Shown one piece after another: positions 9,126 to 18,384 of a stretch of DNA of 64,000 nucleotides (position 1 is the stretch's first letter; each line of letters starts with the position of its first letter). Source of the DNA: Chthonomonas sp. UBA1950 (GTDB lineage Bacteria; Armatimonadota; Fimbriimonadia; Fimbriimonadales; Fimbriimonadaceae); assembly GCA_002336105.1 (NCBI GenBank), contig DDEQ01000039.1, positions 218,167 through 282,166 of the forward strand, in the 5' to 3' direction. Under the pieces are notes generated by a model that worked only from the letters and a program-made list of their open reading frames with translations, searched no databases and had not been told where the DNA came from. The position numbers and the translations under genes are program-made.

Positions 9126-9995
9126 ATGAGCAGTGACCAGTCTATAAACCTAACAGAATCCGCTTTTGATAGCCTGCGGAACCTGATCAAATCTGAGGCA
9201 GGTATCACTCTCGGTGACAGCAAGTCTCACCTCATGAAGTCTCGCCTCATCCGAAGGCTGAGCCAAATCGGCGTTTCGACTTTCGATGACTATTACAACC
9301 GCTTACAAAGTGATCCGACCGAGTTACGCGAATTCATCAACGCTCTCACAACCAATAAAACAGACTTTTTCAGGGAACAACATCACTTCACGTTTCTTCG
9401 TGACACCTATCTTCCAGACCTCAAGGCAAAAGCGAAGTCCGGTCAGATCCCTCGACGACTTCGTATATGGCATGCAGGATGTTCGACCGGCGAAGAACCC
9501 TACACTATGGGTGTTGTCTTGTCTGAGTGCTTTCCTGAGACAGGTTGGGACATTAAGCAACTTGCCTCAGATATCGATACCGAAGTGCTCATGAAAGCGA
9601 AGGCTGGCATTTACGAGGAAGAAAAGCTAAATCCTGTGCCGCAAGACTTGCGCCAAAGGTACTTTAGCCGGGGCATGCCACCTAATCAGAATCATTTTGT
9701 TGCAAAGGATTCGCTTAGAGAGAGAATCATATATAGACAGATCAATCTCGTGGGACCAATCTGGCCAATCCGCGAAGACGTACGCTTTGACATCGTTTTT
9801 TGCCGAAATGTAATGATCTACTTTGATCGTTCAACGCAAATCAACCTGACAAATCGCCTAATGCGAAAACTCAAGCCAGGTGGAATCTTGTTCTTAGGAC
9901 ATTCGGAAACGTTGATGGTATCGAACAATTCATTCAAATCCGTAACGCATACCGGATACCAGCTAATACCTAGCAATCAAATGGAGGCAGCATAA
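9126..9995 (+). CDS. cheR: Chemoreceptor glutamate methyltransferase CheR
   Basis: This 289-residue SAM-dependent methyltransferase methylates receptor glutamates. The N-terminal CheR_N helical domain contains the TTNKTDFFRE block. The SAM site follows as RIWHAGCSTGEEPYTMG, with VFCRNVMIYFD and GILFLGHSETL near the end. Length and motif order match full-length CheR. ATG 9126 follows a gap of about 90 bp containing a hairpin. The stop overlaps the cheB ATG by one base (TAATG). The preceding receptor ends in a possible docking pentapeptide for this enzyme. Confidence 0.95.
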   Translation: MSSDQSINLTESAFDSLRNLIKSEAGITLGDSKSHLMKSRLIRRLSQIGVSTFDDYYNRLQSDPTELREFINALTTNKTDFFREQHHFTFLRDTYLPDLKAKAKSGQIPRRLRIWHAGCSTGEEPYTMGVVLSECFPETGWDIKQLASDIDTEVLMKAKAGIYEEEKLNPVPQDLRQRYFSRGMPPNQNHFVAKDSLRERIIYRQINLVGPIWPIREDVRFDIVFCRNVMIYFDRSTQINLTNRLMRKLKPGGILFLGHSETLMVSNNSFKSVTHTGYQLIPSNQMEAA

Positions 9996-11053
9996 TGCCA
10001 ACCAAATCCAAAATTAACGTTCTAATCGTTGACGACAGCGCCGCAATCCGACAACTTCTAAAAACCATCCTTAGTAGTGATCCAGAGATCGATGTCATTG
10101 GTGTAGCTACCGACCCTTTCGACGCTCGAGAAAAAATCAAAAAGCTAAATCCTGATGTTTTGACTCTCGATGTTGAGATGCCACGAATGGACGGCTTGAC
10201 CTTTTTGGAGAAGCTGATGAAGGGACACCCAATGCCCGTCGTTATGGTTTCGACACTCACTCAAAAAGGCGCGGACATCACGCTGAAAGCCCTCGAAATT
10301 GGAGCAGTTGATTTCGTAGCCAAACCGACACTAGATACTTTAAGAGGTGTTGATGAAGCGAAAGAGGAGATTGTTGCTAAAGTAAAGACAGCAGCTAAGG
10401 CAAAGATTCGCGGTTCGACCAGTGCAAAAGCGGTTTCACCGCCTACGATTGCAGTCAATAGTTTTAAGCTCACCCACCAACTGATCGCTATAGGTGCATC
10501 GACGGGCGGAACCGAAGCTATTAAGGATGTTCTTATTCGCTTTCCATCTAATGCACCGGCTACCCTCATCGTTCAGCACATGCCTCCCGGATTCACTGCC
10601 TCTTTCGCAGCAAGACTCGATGGTCTTTGTCAGGTCAGAGTTAAAGAGGCTGAAGACGGAGATCGAGCAGTACCTGGTCAGGTTCTCATCGCTCCAGGAG
10701 ATCACCATATGGAAATCGTACGCTCGGGTGCGGAGTATCGCGTTCGAGTTTTCCAGGCACCACCGGTCAATCGACATCGACCGTCAGTAGATGTATTGTT
10801 TGATTCGTTCGCGCGAAACGTAGGCTGTAATGCAGTCGCTGCGATACTCACCGGCATGGGCGCAGATGGAGCCGAAGGACTAAAACGAATGCGAGACGCA
10901 GGCGCTTGGACTGTCGCTCAGGACGAATCGACATGCGTCGTATTCGGGATGCCAAAAGCCGCAATCCAGCTACACGGTGTTGATGAAATAAAACCGCTCG
11001 ACCATATCGCTTCGGCTCTTCTGACTCACGTTCAACTCGAAAAAGCCAGCTAA
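9995..11053 (+). CDS. cheB: Chemotaxis methylesterase/glutamine deamidase CheB
   Basis: This 352-residue protein joins a receiver domain (LIVDDS; phospho-Asp near residue 59 in LTLDVEMPRMDG; Lys in VAKPT) to a C-terminal methylesterase domain. The catalytic Ser is in GASTGGTEAI, the His in HMPPGFTASF and the Asp in LTGMGADGAEGL. It removes receptor methyl groups when phosphorylated by CheA. GGAGG upstream of ATG 9995 lies inside the end of cheR, showing translational coupling. It is the last gene of the operon and converges with the next gene, 7 bp away. Confidence 0.96.
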   Translation: MPTKSKINVLIVDDSAAIRQLLKTILSSDPEIDVIGVATDPFDAREKIKKLNPDVLTLDVEMPRMDGLTFLEKLMKGHPMPVVMVSTLTQKGADITLKALEIGAVDFVAKPTLDTLRGVDEAKEEIVAKVKTAAKAKIRGSTSAKAVSPPTIAVNSFKLTHQLIAIGASTGGTEAIKDVLIRFPSNAPATLIVQHMPPGFTASFAARLDGLCQVRVKEAEDGDRAVPGQVLIAPGDHHMEIVRSGAEYRVRVFQAPPVNRHRPSVDVLFDSFARNVGCNAVAAILTGMGADGAEGLKRMRDAGAWTVAQDESTCVVFGMPKAAIQLHGVDEIKPLDHIASALLTHVQLEKAS

Positions 11054-11060
11054 CTCGGAA

Positions 11061-12335
11061 CTAGATTCTAGTGACTTCCATCGCTTCTTCTGCCCAAGCT
11101 ATGGAAGTCACGTAGCTCGCGAGCATTGTTCCCGATAGAGTCGAATCTTGTTCGAAAATGCTCCAGTCACCGGATTCATATCGAACAACCAGATCGACGA
11201 CCTTACCTATAGTGTTAGACTTCGCCGGATTCAGAAGAGCATCATTCAACTCAGATGTTAACGGCATCTGCTGAAGTATTGTCTCCATAGGCAAATCAAA
11301 AAGCGCATCTAAAATCGATAACAACCCGGCGGTAAAGTACTTTTCTGGGATTTCATAGTCCATCGACTCAGCGATAAGCTCACACATCCTTGCTCGAATC
11401 ATCGCGGTAACAAGCAATTGAGCGGGTTTATCCTCGATGCCCGAAATGGCAAGAAGTGATACGAGGGAGACTACTTTCTTGATCCCAAGGATCAGCAACG
11501 CAGACCTGATTGACTCGACGCGTTCACTAACGGCAGCACAGGCAGAATTCACTAACCTGAGTAACCTAAACGAGAGTCCAACGTCGCTCGATACCAAAAC
11601 CTCAAGTTCGTCAATTGTGACCCGAGGATCTTGCAATCGCGTCATCAGGTGAATCAAAACCGCTCTGTTAAGAGGAACTTCGCGCCCGGGGTGGTACGCC
11701 GGTTTCATATCGAACGAACCTTCGAAGTAGTCGAAGCCTAGTGCTACACACTGGTGATAGAGCGAAACCGAATCAACCCCGATTGCAAGAGTTCGGAGTC
11801 TGTTGCTCTTAGCTTCGGTTACTCTTGATTTGACACTCGATATGTCAAGAACACCAACGTTGATCACCGCCACTTTTGTGTTCTGTCGAATATCTTCCAT
11901 GAAGATTGGAAACTGGGCAGACTCTACAACGAACTTGCACCCTGTTTTCGCAAGCTCTTTGAATCGTTCCGCATCGTCATCGCTCTCGCGAATGAGGCGA
12001 TCAACAAACATCAGAGTTTGGCTCAGAGGAAGATGCGTCAAGTGATCAATATCTTTGATCGTCTTCGGGAAATCGAGATATACCTGACGCCCTGCGGTCA
12101 TTCTTTCGAATCCGAAATCAATGAGCGTTCGGATGAGATCTTTTTCACTAGGGTCTTCTCCTGAAATCGGAATAACGCCATGGATAAGGTGGAAAGCACA
12201 GACCCGCATCCGCCGATCATAAATCGGCCTTCTTGATAGGCATACCCCATTCGCAAACTCAGTGCTAACCAAAACCTCTTTCCCAAAACTCCGCAAATTG
12301 CGAGCTGTAGACCTAATATATCGGTGAAAACACAA
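11061..12335 (-). CDS. EAL-like/HDOD signalling protein (YuxH type)
   Basis: The protein of up to 424 residues has the two-part layout of the YuxH family. The N-terminal half is EAL-like but lacks the catalytic EAL signature. The C-terminal HDOD domain (about 225-400) includes VLVSSDVGLSFRLLRLVNSA, SALLILGIKKVVSLVSLLAI and YFTAGLLSILDALF. The start of the domain, GVCLSRRPIYDRRMRV, matches the usual beginning of this family, so a start shortly before it is needed. ATG 12335 is the longest choice, and a TTG about 20 codons later is possible. Such proteins are usually regulatory and not active phosphodiesterases. It is convergent with cheB, so transcribed separately. Confidence 0.85.
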   Translation of the reverse strand: MCFHRYIRSTARNLRSFGKEVLVSTEFANGVCLSRRPIYDRRMRVCAFHLIHGVIPISGEDPSEKDLIRTLIDFGFERMTAGRQVYLDFPKTIKDIDHLTHLPLSQTLMFVDRLIRESDDDAERFKELAKTGCKFVVESAQFPIFMEDIRQNTKVAVINVGVLDISSVKSRVTEAKSNRLRTLAIGVDSVSLYHQCVALGFDYFEGSFDMKPAYHPGREVPLNRAVLIHLMTRLQDPRVTIDELEVLVSSDVGLSFRLLRLVNSACAAVSERVESIRSALLILGIKKVVSLVSLLAISGIEDKPAQLLVTAMIRARMCELIAESMDYEIPEKYFTAGLLSILDALFDLPMETILQQMPLTSELNDALLNPAKSNTIGKVVDLVVRYESGDWSIFEQDSTLSGTMLASYVTSIAWAEEAMEVTRI

Positions 12336-12403
12336 CTGCCGGATAGTCTCGTATTACTGGTTTTGGAGGGATTCTTAACAATCAAACCCGGTAATGTACT
12401 TAG

Positions 12404-14056
12404 ATGCAGGCGTGTCTAGCACTCATCTCACTCGCCTTAACCGCTCAAAGTGGATCGCAAATTGGCGTAAATCCACCTAAGTTAGTGGTTTTGGTGAGCA
12501 TTGACCAATGCCGAGCCGATTATATCGACCGATTTGCTCCCCACTATCTGCCAGCCAAGAAAGGCAATGTTCTCGGCGGCTTTAGATTTCTATCTGAAAC
12601 AGGCGTAAGGTATCGCGATGCGCACCACGACCATTTGCCAACCGCAACTGGTCCTGGTCATAGCATTTTGATGACAGGCTCAGAGCCATTTATCAATGGA
12701 ATCATTGGTAATGACTGGTTTGATCGCGACACCAAAAAATCGGTGTACTGCGTTGATGATGCCTCTGTAGAAACGGTTGGCGGAACCAGCAAGCCAATGA
12801 GCCCGAAAAACCTTAAGGTCACGACGGTTGGCGACGAATTAAAGATGGCCACCGGAGGCAAATCGAAGGTCATCGGAATTTCATTTAAAGACCGAGCAGC
12901 AATCCTCATGGCAGGACATGCCGCAGACTACGTCGTTTGGCTGGATTCAGGAACGGGAAACTGGGTTACCAGCAGTTGGTATGGTGCACTTCCCTCTTGG
13001 GCGACCAAGATCAATTCTGAGCGACTCATCGACCAGTCCGTCGGAAAAGCTTGGGAACCGCTTCTGTCAAACGATGCCTACACGCTCACGCGAAAGGCTC
13101 CGGGTGAGGCGAATCCTCCGGCAGGAAAGGTTTTCTCACACGTACTTGGCAAATCTGGCAAACCCGATAAGGGCTATTACGGCGATATGACAACCAGTGG
13201 TTTTGGACAATCCTTCTTGTTCGACACCGTTGAAAGAGCCATTTCCGCAGAGCAATTGGGCACTCATTCAGTTCCTGATATCCTCGTTGTGAACCTCGCT
13301 ACTAACGACTATGTGGGCCACCGATACGGTCCAAACAGCCCTGAAGTGATGGACATCAGCGTCCGAACGGATAGGCTTTTGAGTCAACTCTTCAACTCGC
13401 TGAACAAGCAAGTCCCTGGTGGAATTGATAACGTTGCAATCGTTGTCACGGCAGATCATGGAGTTTGCCCTATTCCAGAAGAAGCGGCCAAACAATACAA
13501 GAGCCCGTTTATCCGAGTTAGCGAGAGCGTCGGCAAGCAGATAAACAACGGTCTAGAGAAGAAATATGGTCCTGGACAATATGTCTCGATGAACGCTCTC
13601 TTCGAGCAAAACCTATACATCGACCACGATGTAGTTGCAGCGAAGGGCCTCAACTTGAATGAGGTCATTAAGTCAGCCGCTGATATTGCCATCACGGTCC
13701 CTGGTATCTACTCTGCTGTCACTAAAGAGCAATTAATGAATAACGGTTTGCCAAGAACCGATTGGGCGACTTTCGCACTTCAGGCATATATGCCTTCAAT
13801 CGGCGGCGACCTTCTTGTGCTGGAAGCCCCAGGCGTCTACCTTGGCGGCGGTACGGGAACTGGGCATGGCTCAGCTTGGTCTTATGATTCGCATATTCCA
13901 ATCCTCACAAGATGGGGTGGCCAAACCGCGCAGCAAGTTTTTCGACGAGTAAGCACTCATGATATTGCGAGCACACTCTGTCAAAAGCTTGGAATCGAAT
14001 ATCCCACGGGCAACATCGGAAGCCCCCTGAGAGAAGCGCTAGGTTTGTCTAAATAA
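12404..14056 (+). CDS. PafA-like alkaline phosphatase/phosphodiesterase, secreted
   Basis: This 550-residue alkaline phosphatase superfamily enzyme has a short hydrophobic N-terminus consistent with a signal peptide. Metal and active-site motifs appear in the expected order: VSIDQCRADY, nucleophile Thr in LPTATGPGHS, NDWFDRDTKK, NDYVGHRYGP, VTADHGV and GTGHGSAWSYD. This pattern fits PafA-type phosphate-irrepressible phosphatases that hydrolyse phosphomonoesters in the periplasm. Exact substrate range is inference. The hexamer TAATGT at 12392-12397 lies 6 nt before the ATG and there is no Shine-Dalgarno, suggesting a leaderless transcript. It diverges from the HDOD gene across only 68 bp. Confidence 0.88.
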   Translation: MQACLALISLALTAQSGSQIGVNPPKLVVLVSIDQCRADYIDRFAPHYLPAKKGNVLGGFRFLSETGVRYRDAHHDHLPTATGPGHSILMTGSEPFINGIIGNDWFDRDTKKSVYCVDDASVETVGGTSKPMSPKNLKVTTVGDELKMATGGKSKVIGISFKDRAAILMAGHAADYVVWLDSGTGNWVTSSWYGALPSWATKINSERLIDQSVGKAWEPLLSNDAYTLTRKAPGEANPPAGKVFSHVLGKSGKPDKGYYGDMTTSGFGQSFLFDTVERAISAEQLGTHSVPDILVVNLATNDYVGHRYGPNSPEVMDISVRTDRLLSQLFNSLNKQVPGGIDNVAIVVTADHGVCPIPEEAAKQYKSPFIRVSESVGKQINNGLEKKYGPGQYVSMNALFEQNLYIDHDVVAAKGLNLNEVIKSAADIAITVPGIYSAVTKEQLMNNGLPRTDWATFALQAYMPSIGGDLLVLEAPGVYLGGGTGTGHGSAWSYDSHIPILTRWGGQTAQQVFRRVSTHDIASTLCQKLGIEYPTGNIGSPLREALGLSK

Positions 14057-14086
14057 CTTTCTTTTTGGCTCAAAGCCCAAAAAAAC

Positions 14087-14258
14087 GGCCCTGATCGCAA
14101 ACGTTCGGGGCCTCACATTCCGTTACATATGTGGGCCATGAATTTGGTCCAAACACAAATGGCACCGTCGCGGAGATGACGGGCCGCCCCTGCCAAATAC
14201 GGTAGGAAGTGGCATCGGCTGTCGGGTACAAGCAAGCCTGACAGCCCTTTTTCTTTTT
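14087..14258 (+). ncRNA. Candidate structured RNA ending in an intrinsic terminator (family unknown)
   Basis: Between the phosphatase gene and the small membrane gene lies about 170 nt with dense base-pairing potential. Hairpin A: 14087-14094 with 14105-14112. Hairpin B: GGCC-CACAT at 14109-14118 with ATGTG-GGCC at 14129-14137, sharing bases with A and so mutually exclusive with it. A further stem CCGTC/GACGG is enclosed by TGGCA/TGCCA. It ends in GGCTGTC/GACAGCC and a T-rich tract. I compared it by eye with SRP RNA, 6S, tmRNA, cobalamin, TPP and c-di-GMP motifs and found no match. It may be a cis-acting switch for the gene at 14277 or an independent small RNA. Confidence 0.5.
14217..14258 (+). 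terminator. Intrinsic terminator
   Basis: GGCTGTC at 14217-14223 pairs with GACAGCC at 14240-14246, with extra G-C pairs inside, followed by CTTTTTCTTTTT. It lies 18 nt before the start of the next gene. Confidence 0.85.
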
Positions 14259-14276
14259 GCCGGTAACCTATGCAAC

Positions 14277-14630
14277 ATGCGCTGGCTTAATGTGCTCCTT
14301 CTGACTTACGGCATCATCAACATCGTTATTGCCATTCAATCTTTTGGTTCGAAGGCAGGTCTTTCTGTCCCAGTCTTCGCCGGATTGTTCGGCGCACTCT
14401 CGATAGCTGCTGTCGCCCTAGCACAAACTAATCCACGACCAGGACGGATTGCCTCTTCAGTTTTCGGACTGATTCTGTTGCTCTTCTATGCATCAAAAGC
14501 CCTCGATGGAGACAGCCTCAGCGTTATGCTTGCATTCCTATCCCTTGTTGTCGATGTTTGCTTGGTAGGTGCGCATTTTTACGCGGTAAACAAGCGCAAA
14601 ACCGAAACCGAGAATACAGAAAAGTCATAA
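14277..14630 (+). CDS. Small four-helix membrane protein, unknown function
   Basis: This 117-residue protein has four hydrophobic segments (about 3-20, 28-48, 58-75 and 82-103) and a charged C-terminal tail of Lys, Arg, Glu and Thr. I do not recognise the family. The layout resembles small uncharacterised integral membrane proteins. The ATG at 14277 has no Shine-Dalgarno and follows an intrinsic terminator by 18 nt, so its transcript must start almost at the ATG (a TAACCT lies 7 nt before it) or read through the terminator. It ends at a bidirectional terminator shared with the protease gene on the other strand. Confidence 0.7.
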   Translation: MRWLNVLLLTYGIINIVIAIQSFGSKAGLSVPVFAGLFGALSIAAVALAQTNPRPGRIASSVFGLILLLFYASKALDGDSLSVMLAFLSLVVDVCLVGAHFYAVNKRKTETENTEKS

Positions 14631-14635
14631 ACAAA

Positions 14636-14663
14636 AAGGCGGTAGCTCTTGTGCTACCGCCTT
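14636..14663. terminator. Bidirectional intrinsic terminator
   Basis: AAGGCGGTAGC (14636-14646) pairs perfectly with 14653-14663 around a 6-nt loop, with an A-run on the left. It lies between two convergent genes ending at 14630 and 14684, so it can serve both strands, best the minus strand. Confidence 0.85.
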
Positions 14664-14683
14664 CAAACAATCTACTTTACAGA

Positions 14684-17600
14684 TTATTTGTTTTCGATTT
14701 TTCCGTTTTTGCCGACTGAAGGAATTCCTGTTCGGGTCTTCTTCTTTGGCATTTTCTTAATCTGCTCAAGCAAGATTTCAACGGCCTTCTCAATCTGCGG
14801 ATCTCTTCCCAAAGCAACTAAGTCCGGGCGATTGTCGATGTCGACATCAGGATCAATTCCCTGGTTCTCAGCAACGATCTCGTTAGTTTCAGGATCATAG
14901 ATTGAGAACTCCGGAGCAGTTAAGAATCCACCGTCAACGAGTGGCGCGCTGCCTCCTATTCCAACCAAACCACCCCAAGTTCGTTTTCCTACAAGAGGCC
15001 CAAGATTGGTCTTTCGGAACAGGTATGGGAACATGTCTCCACCCGATCCAGCGTTCTGGTTGATCAACATCGCCTTTGGACCTTCAAATGCCGGTCGGTC
15101 TGGGCTGTCAACACCATGTCGAGGCTGTAACATCGTCTGCGACATTCTTGCCAACCTTTCGGTGAAGTACCAAGGAAGATTTCCGCCGCCGTTGTTTCGT
15201 TCGTCAACGATAAGAGCTTGCTTATCGAGCACACCATAAAATGCACGTGCAAAACCTGATGCTCCTTCTTCCGAGGTGTTCGGAACGTGCATGTAGCCGA
15301 TCTTTCCACCCGAAAGTTGATCGACCAGCTTTCGTCTTTGCTCGACCCATTCGGCATAGCGAACTTCAGTCTCATCAGCAATCGGCTTCACTCGGACGAT
15401 TCTTGCGCCTTCTTCTGTCGGTTTGCTATTCACTTTAAGCACGACTGTTCGCCCAACTTTGTTCAACAACAATGAGCCAGGTGCCGTGTTACCGTCAAGC
15501 GATTTACCGTCGACAGACAGTAGATAGTCACCGTCTTTCAAATTAAGTGTTGGGTCACCAAGAGGTCCAGTTTCCGATTCATCAAAAGAGCGACCTTTAT
15601 AGATCTTCTTAAACTGAATCTTGCCGTTATTTGAAACGTAGTCGGCTCCAAGCATTCCAACCGAGACACCGGTAGCCCCGACACCTGCGTCGCCGCCGCC
15701 AACGTACGAGTGCCCAGTGCCGAGTTCTCCAATCATCAAACCGATGATCTCGTTTAGGTCGCCTCTTGAACTAGCGAACTCGAGGTATTTTGCATAGCGG
15801 TCGCCGATGGCTTTCCAATCGAGACCACGCATGTTCGGATCGTAGTAGTTATCTCTCTCCCATCGCCAAGCTTCCCAGAAGATTTGCTTCCACTCCGCTT
15901 TTGGATCGATAACGCCCTCGACTCCGGATACGTCAACGGAGCCCGGAGCAAACTGTAATCCAGGTCGAACCTCAACGACAGCAACTCTTCCAGCCATGAC
16001 GTAGCCGAGCTTTGTTCTCGTTTCGTTGAACGAAATTAAAACTGGAGGTACCGGACCAGAAATTTGAACGGAGGATTGTGTGTTCAAATCAAACTTCTTG
16101 AGCCCACTAGGCGTGAACACAAAGACTCCGTCTTTTGCTGATACCAATCCTGAATATTGCCCGGCTTCCCAAGGAAGTGGGATCACTCTCTCTGCGATGC
16201 CATCGAAATCGATAGATGGAACTACAGGCTTCTTTTCCTCAGGTTTCTTGTCGTCTGATTTCTTTTCTTCAGCTTTCTTGTCTTCGGGCTTTTTCTCTTC
16301 CGGTTTCTTTTCTTCAGGTTTCTTTTCTTCTGGCTTCTTCACTTCGTCGGAAGAATCTTCGTCAACAGCCTTAATCAACGGATTTGCTGTATCTTTCTTG
16401 AGGGGAATAACGTAGACCCGACTTCCGCCAGAAACGTTGAGATCGAGTGCTCCTTCCGGAGTGCCATTTTGATTAAACGTTCGCTGCGAAATGATGTATA
16501 GATATTTGCCGTTCTGATCGAATGTAACGTCTGATTCACTGTAGAAGCCATCAGTTACATCCTTAACCACGCCACTTTGAATTTCGTATACAGAAACCTT
16601 TGATTGTTGGTTGGGCGCCATCGACAGATATGCGATGTACTTACTATCAGCGGAGAAGCTGAGTGCACGAGTTTGCGGAAGGTTCGTCTGAATTGATTTC
16701 AGCGTCTTGGTCACAGAATCATAGAGACCTATTTCACCACCACGGCAAGTTATCGCGATTAGTTTGCCGTCGGGAGAGTAAGTTATGCTCGTTGGCGATT
16801 TGGGAGCACCCGTCGTCAGCTTAGTGCCTTCACCACCTTTAGCCGATCGAGTGTAAACCTCATACTCTCCCGATTCGTCACTCATGTAGGCGATAGTTTT
16901 TCCGTCTGGCGAGTAGGTTGGAAATCGCTCTCTACCTGTACCGCCAGCAATAAGCTTTGTGTCGCCTTCGCCGGTTGGAACTGAGAAAATGTCTCCTCGC
17001 GCCTCTACGGCAACACGCGTCCCGGATGGATTGATTGAAAGATCACTGATGTTTCGAGCCAGGTTTCTGATTGAGGGTCTTGTTCGCAAATTATCGCTGA
17101 GAATTCGAGGTGATAACTTCGCTTCTTTACCTGTGGCGATGTCATATTTGACAAGATAGCCGTCTCGCTCAAACACGACTGACTTTCCATCGGTGCTTGG
17201 CCTTTTGATATCGGCGTCAGCATAATGGGTGAGCTGAACATCCTTCTTAGACTTCAAGTCGTACCTAAACAAGTTCAGAGTGCCTTCTTGCTTATCACTT
17301 ATATAAAGCACACTGTCGCCAACCGCCATTGGGTAGTAACTCTGCTCACGTTTGCTTGGTAACTCTGAGTATGTGTTGGTCGTCACGTTATAAAAACTGA
17401 TCCGACCTTGCGTTCCGCCTCGATAGCGGCGCCAGTTAAACCTTTCCGAACCAGAACGTTGGTAGACCAGGTTATCGGCGCTTCCCAAAAATGAAACCTG
17501 ATCAACCTCAACGAGAGGGAGAGTTGTTGGCAAACCGCCCTTTGGCGAGACAAACCAGAGTCTCTGATCACGATTAGTGTAGTTTCCGCCTGATGAGGTG

Positions 17601-17950
17601 TAAGCTATTCGCCCGTCAGGTGTCCATCCTGCAACGAGATCTTGGTTTGCATCAAAAGTAAGACGAACTGGTTCTCCGCCCTCAATCGGCATCATGTAGA
17701 CATTCAGCGCTCCATCGTATGCAGCGCTAAAGGCTATAGTCTTTCCATCAGGAGAAACTTTTGGAGCTACCTCAGGTCCAGGGCTAGAGGTAAGTCGGCG
17801 TGCAATGGAACCCGGTGCGGTATTCGATGCCCAAAGGTCTCCAGCGTAAGTGAAAATAACGGTATCCCCAGAGATCGCGGGATAGTGCAACAGCCTTGGC
17901 TCAACAGTCGTTTGCATGAGCAGCGAGGCGGCAAACAAAGAAGTGATCAA
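14684..17950 (-). CDS. Tricorn-like S41 protease, secreted
   Basis: This 1088-residue protein has a signal peptide, two beta-propeller regions built from WD40/PD40-like repeats (many S-P-D-G-K-x-I-A blades, about 25-540), a charged Lys/Glu/Pro linker (about 537-575), a C1/PDZ-like region (about 730-860) and an S41 protease domain. The catalytic Ser is in NQNAGSGGDMFPY. A substrate-binding block DERNNGGGNLPWY precedes it. Tricorn-type enzymes degrade peptides, and a signal peptide implies a periplasmic role here. The start is TTG 17950, with GGAGG 7 nt upstream, which places the signal peptide at the N-terminus. Confidence 0.9.
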   Translation of the reverse strand: MITSLFAASLLMQTTVEPRLLHYPAISGDTVIFTYAGDLWASNTAPGSIARRLTSSPGPEVAPKVSPDGKTIAFSAAYDGALNVYMMPIEGGEPVRLTFDANQDLVAGWTPDGRIAYTSSGGNYTNRDQRLWFVSPKGGLPTTLPLVEVDQVSFLGSADNLVYQRSGSERFNWRRYRGGTQGRISFYNVTTNTYSELPSKREQSYYPMAVGDSVLYISDKQEGTLNLFRYDLKSKKDVQLTHYADADIKRPSTDGKSVVFERDGYLVKYDIATGKEAKLSPRILSDNLRTRPSIRNLARNISDLSINPSGTRVAVEARGDIFSVPTGEGDTKLIAGGTGRERFPTYSPDGKTIAYMSDESGEYEVYTRSAKGGEGTKLTTGAPKSPTSITYSPDGKLIAITCRGGEIGLYDSVTKTLKSIQTNLPQTRALSFSADSKYIAYLSMAPNQQSKVSVYEIQSGVVKDVTDGFYSESDVTFDQNGKYLYIISQRTFNQNGTPEGALDLNVSGGSRVYVIPLKKDTANPLIKAVDEDSSDEVKKPEEKKPEEKKPEEKKPEDKKAEEKKSDDKKPEEKKPVVPSIDFDGIAERVIPLPWEAGQYSGLVSAKDGVFVFTPSGLKKFDLNTQSSVQISGPVPPVLISFNETRTKLGYVMAGRVAVVEVRPGLQFAPGSVDVSGVEGVIDPKAEWKQIFWEAWRWERDNYYDPNMRGLDWKAIGDRYAKYLEFASSRGDLNEIIGLMIGELGTGHSYVGGGDAGVGATGVSVGMLGADYVSNNGKIQFKKIYKGRSFDESETGPLGDPTLNLKDGDYLLSVDGKSLDGNTAPGSLLLNKVGRTVVLKVNSKPTEEGARIVRVKPIADETEVRYAEWVEQRRKLVDQLSGGKIGYMHVPNTSEEGASGFARAFYGVLDKQALIVDERNNGGGNLPWYFTERLARMSQTMLQPRHGVDSPDRPAFEGPKAMLINQNAGSGGDMFPYLFRKTNLGPLVGKRTWGGLVGIGGSAPLVDGGFLTAPEFSIYDPETNEIVAENQGIDPDVDIDNRPDLVALGRDPQIEKAVEILLEQIKKMPKKKTRTGIPSVGKNGKIENK
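16228..16342 (-). repeat. Tandem short repeats encoding a Lys/Glu/Pro linker in the tricorn-like gene
   Basis: About eight imperfect 15-bp units encode the pentapeptide pattern KKPEE (variants KKPED, KKAEE, KKSDD). They join the second propeller region to the domains before the protease. Such units can expand or contract by slippage in multiples of 15 bp without breaking the frame. Confidence 0.85.
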
Positions 17951-18107
17951 ACGTATTCCTCCAAATGGTGACGGACAGATATGTCCTTCCCAGGGAGCTT
18001 ATACGATTACGCGTCTTTCTGTCGTTCCGCGAAATAAAAAACAGGTCACTTGACCCTAATCCTTGCCCTACGGATCAAAAATCAGCCACAATAATGTTCC
18101 CTACGCG

Positions 18108-18183
18108 GCGGATGTAGCTCAGGGGTTAGAGCGCCTGACTGTGGCTCAGGAGGTCGTGGGTTCAAGACCCATCATCCGCCCCA
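18108..18183 (+). tRNA. tRNA-His (anticodon GTG)
   Basis: The cloverleaf is complete: acceptor GCGGATG/CATCCGC, anticodon stem CCTGA/TCAGG around CT-GTG-GC, T-arm GTGGG-TTCAAGA-CCCAT. Discriminator C at 18180 and a genomic G at 18107 fit the G-1:C73 identity pair of tRNA-His. CCA is encoded at 18181-18183. Confidence 0.96.
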
Positions 18184-18384
18184 TTTCCTTGCCTACGCAA
18201 GTTTTTTTGCTAGCCGGTTTATCGACGGCCCTGCCCCGAAAAACGACTGGACACCGTAGTCAGCCGAATATCTAGTTTGATATTCCGAGTTAAGCTAACG
18301 CAATTCTAGTCATTTTTGCGCAATTGTGATCAACTATTGTTATTTTTTCCGGGTTTTTAGACACAAGAACTAGAATAGACTGTT

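Noticed and set aside
14087..14258. Assignment of the structured RNA as SRP RNA, 6S RNA, tmRNA or a known riboswitch
   Set aside because: None of the conserved cores I know (for example GGAAGGAAGCAGC of SRP, or cobalamin and TPP boxes) is present, and the layout is multi-hairpin instead of one long rod.
16080..16415. Plus-strand frame rich in Phe and Ser opposite the tricorn linker
   Set aside because: It is the antisense reading of the KKPEE repeats, not a protein.
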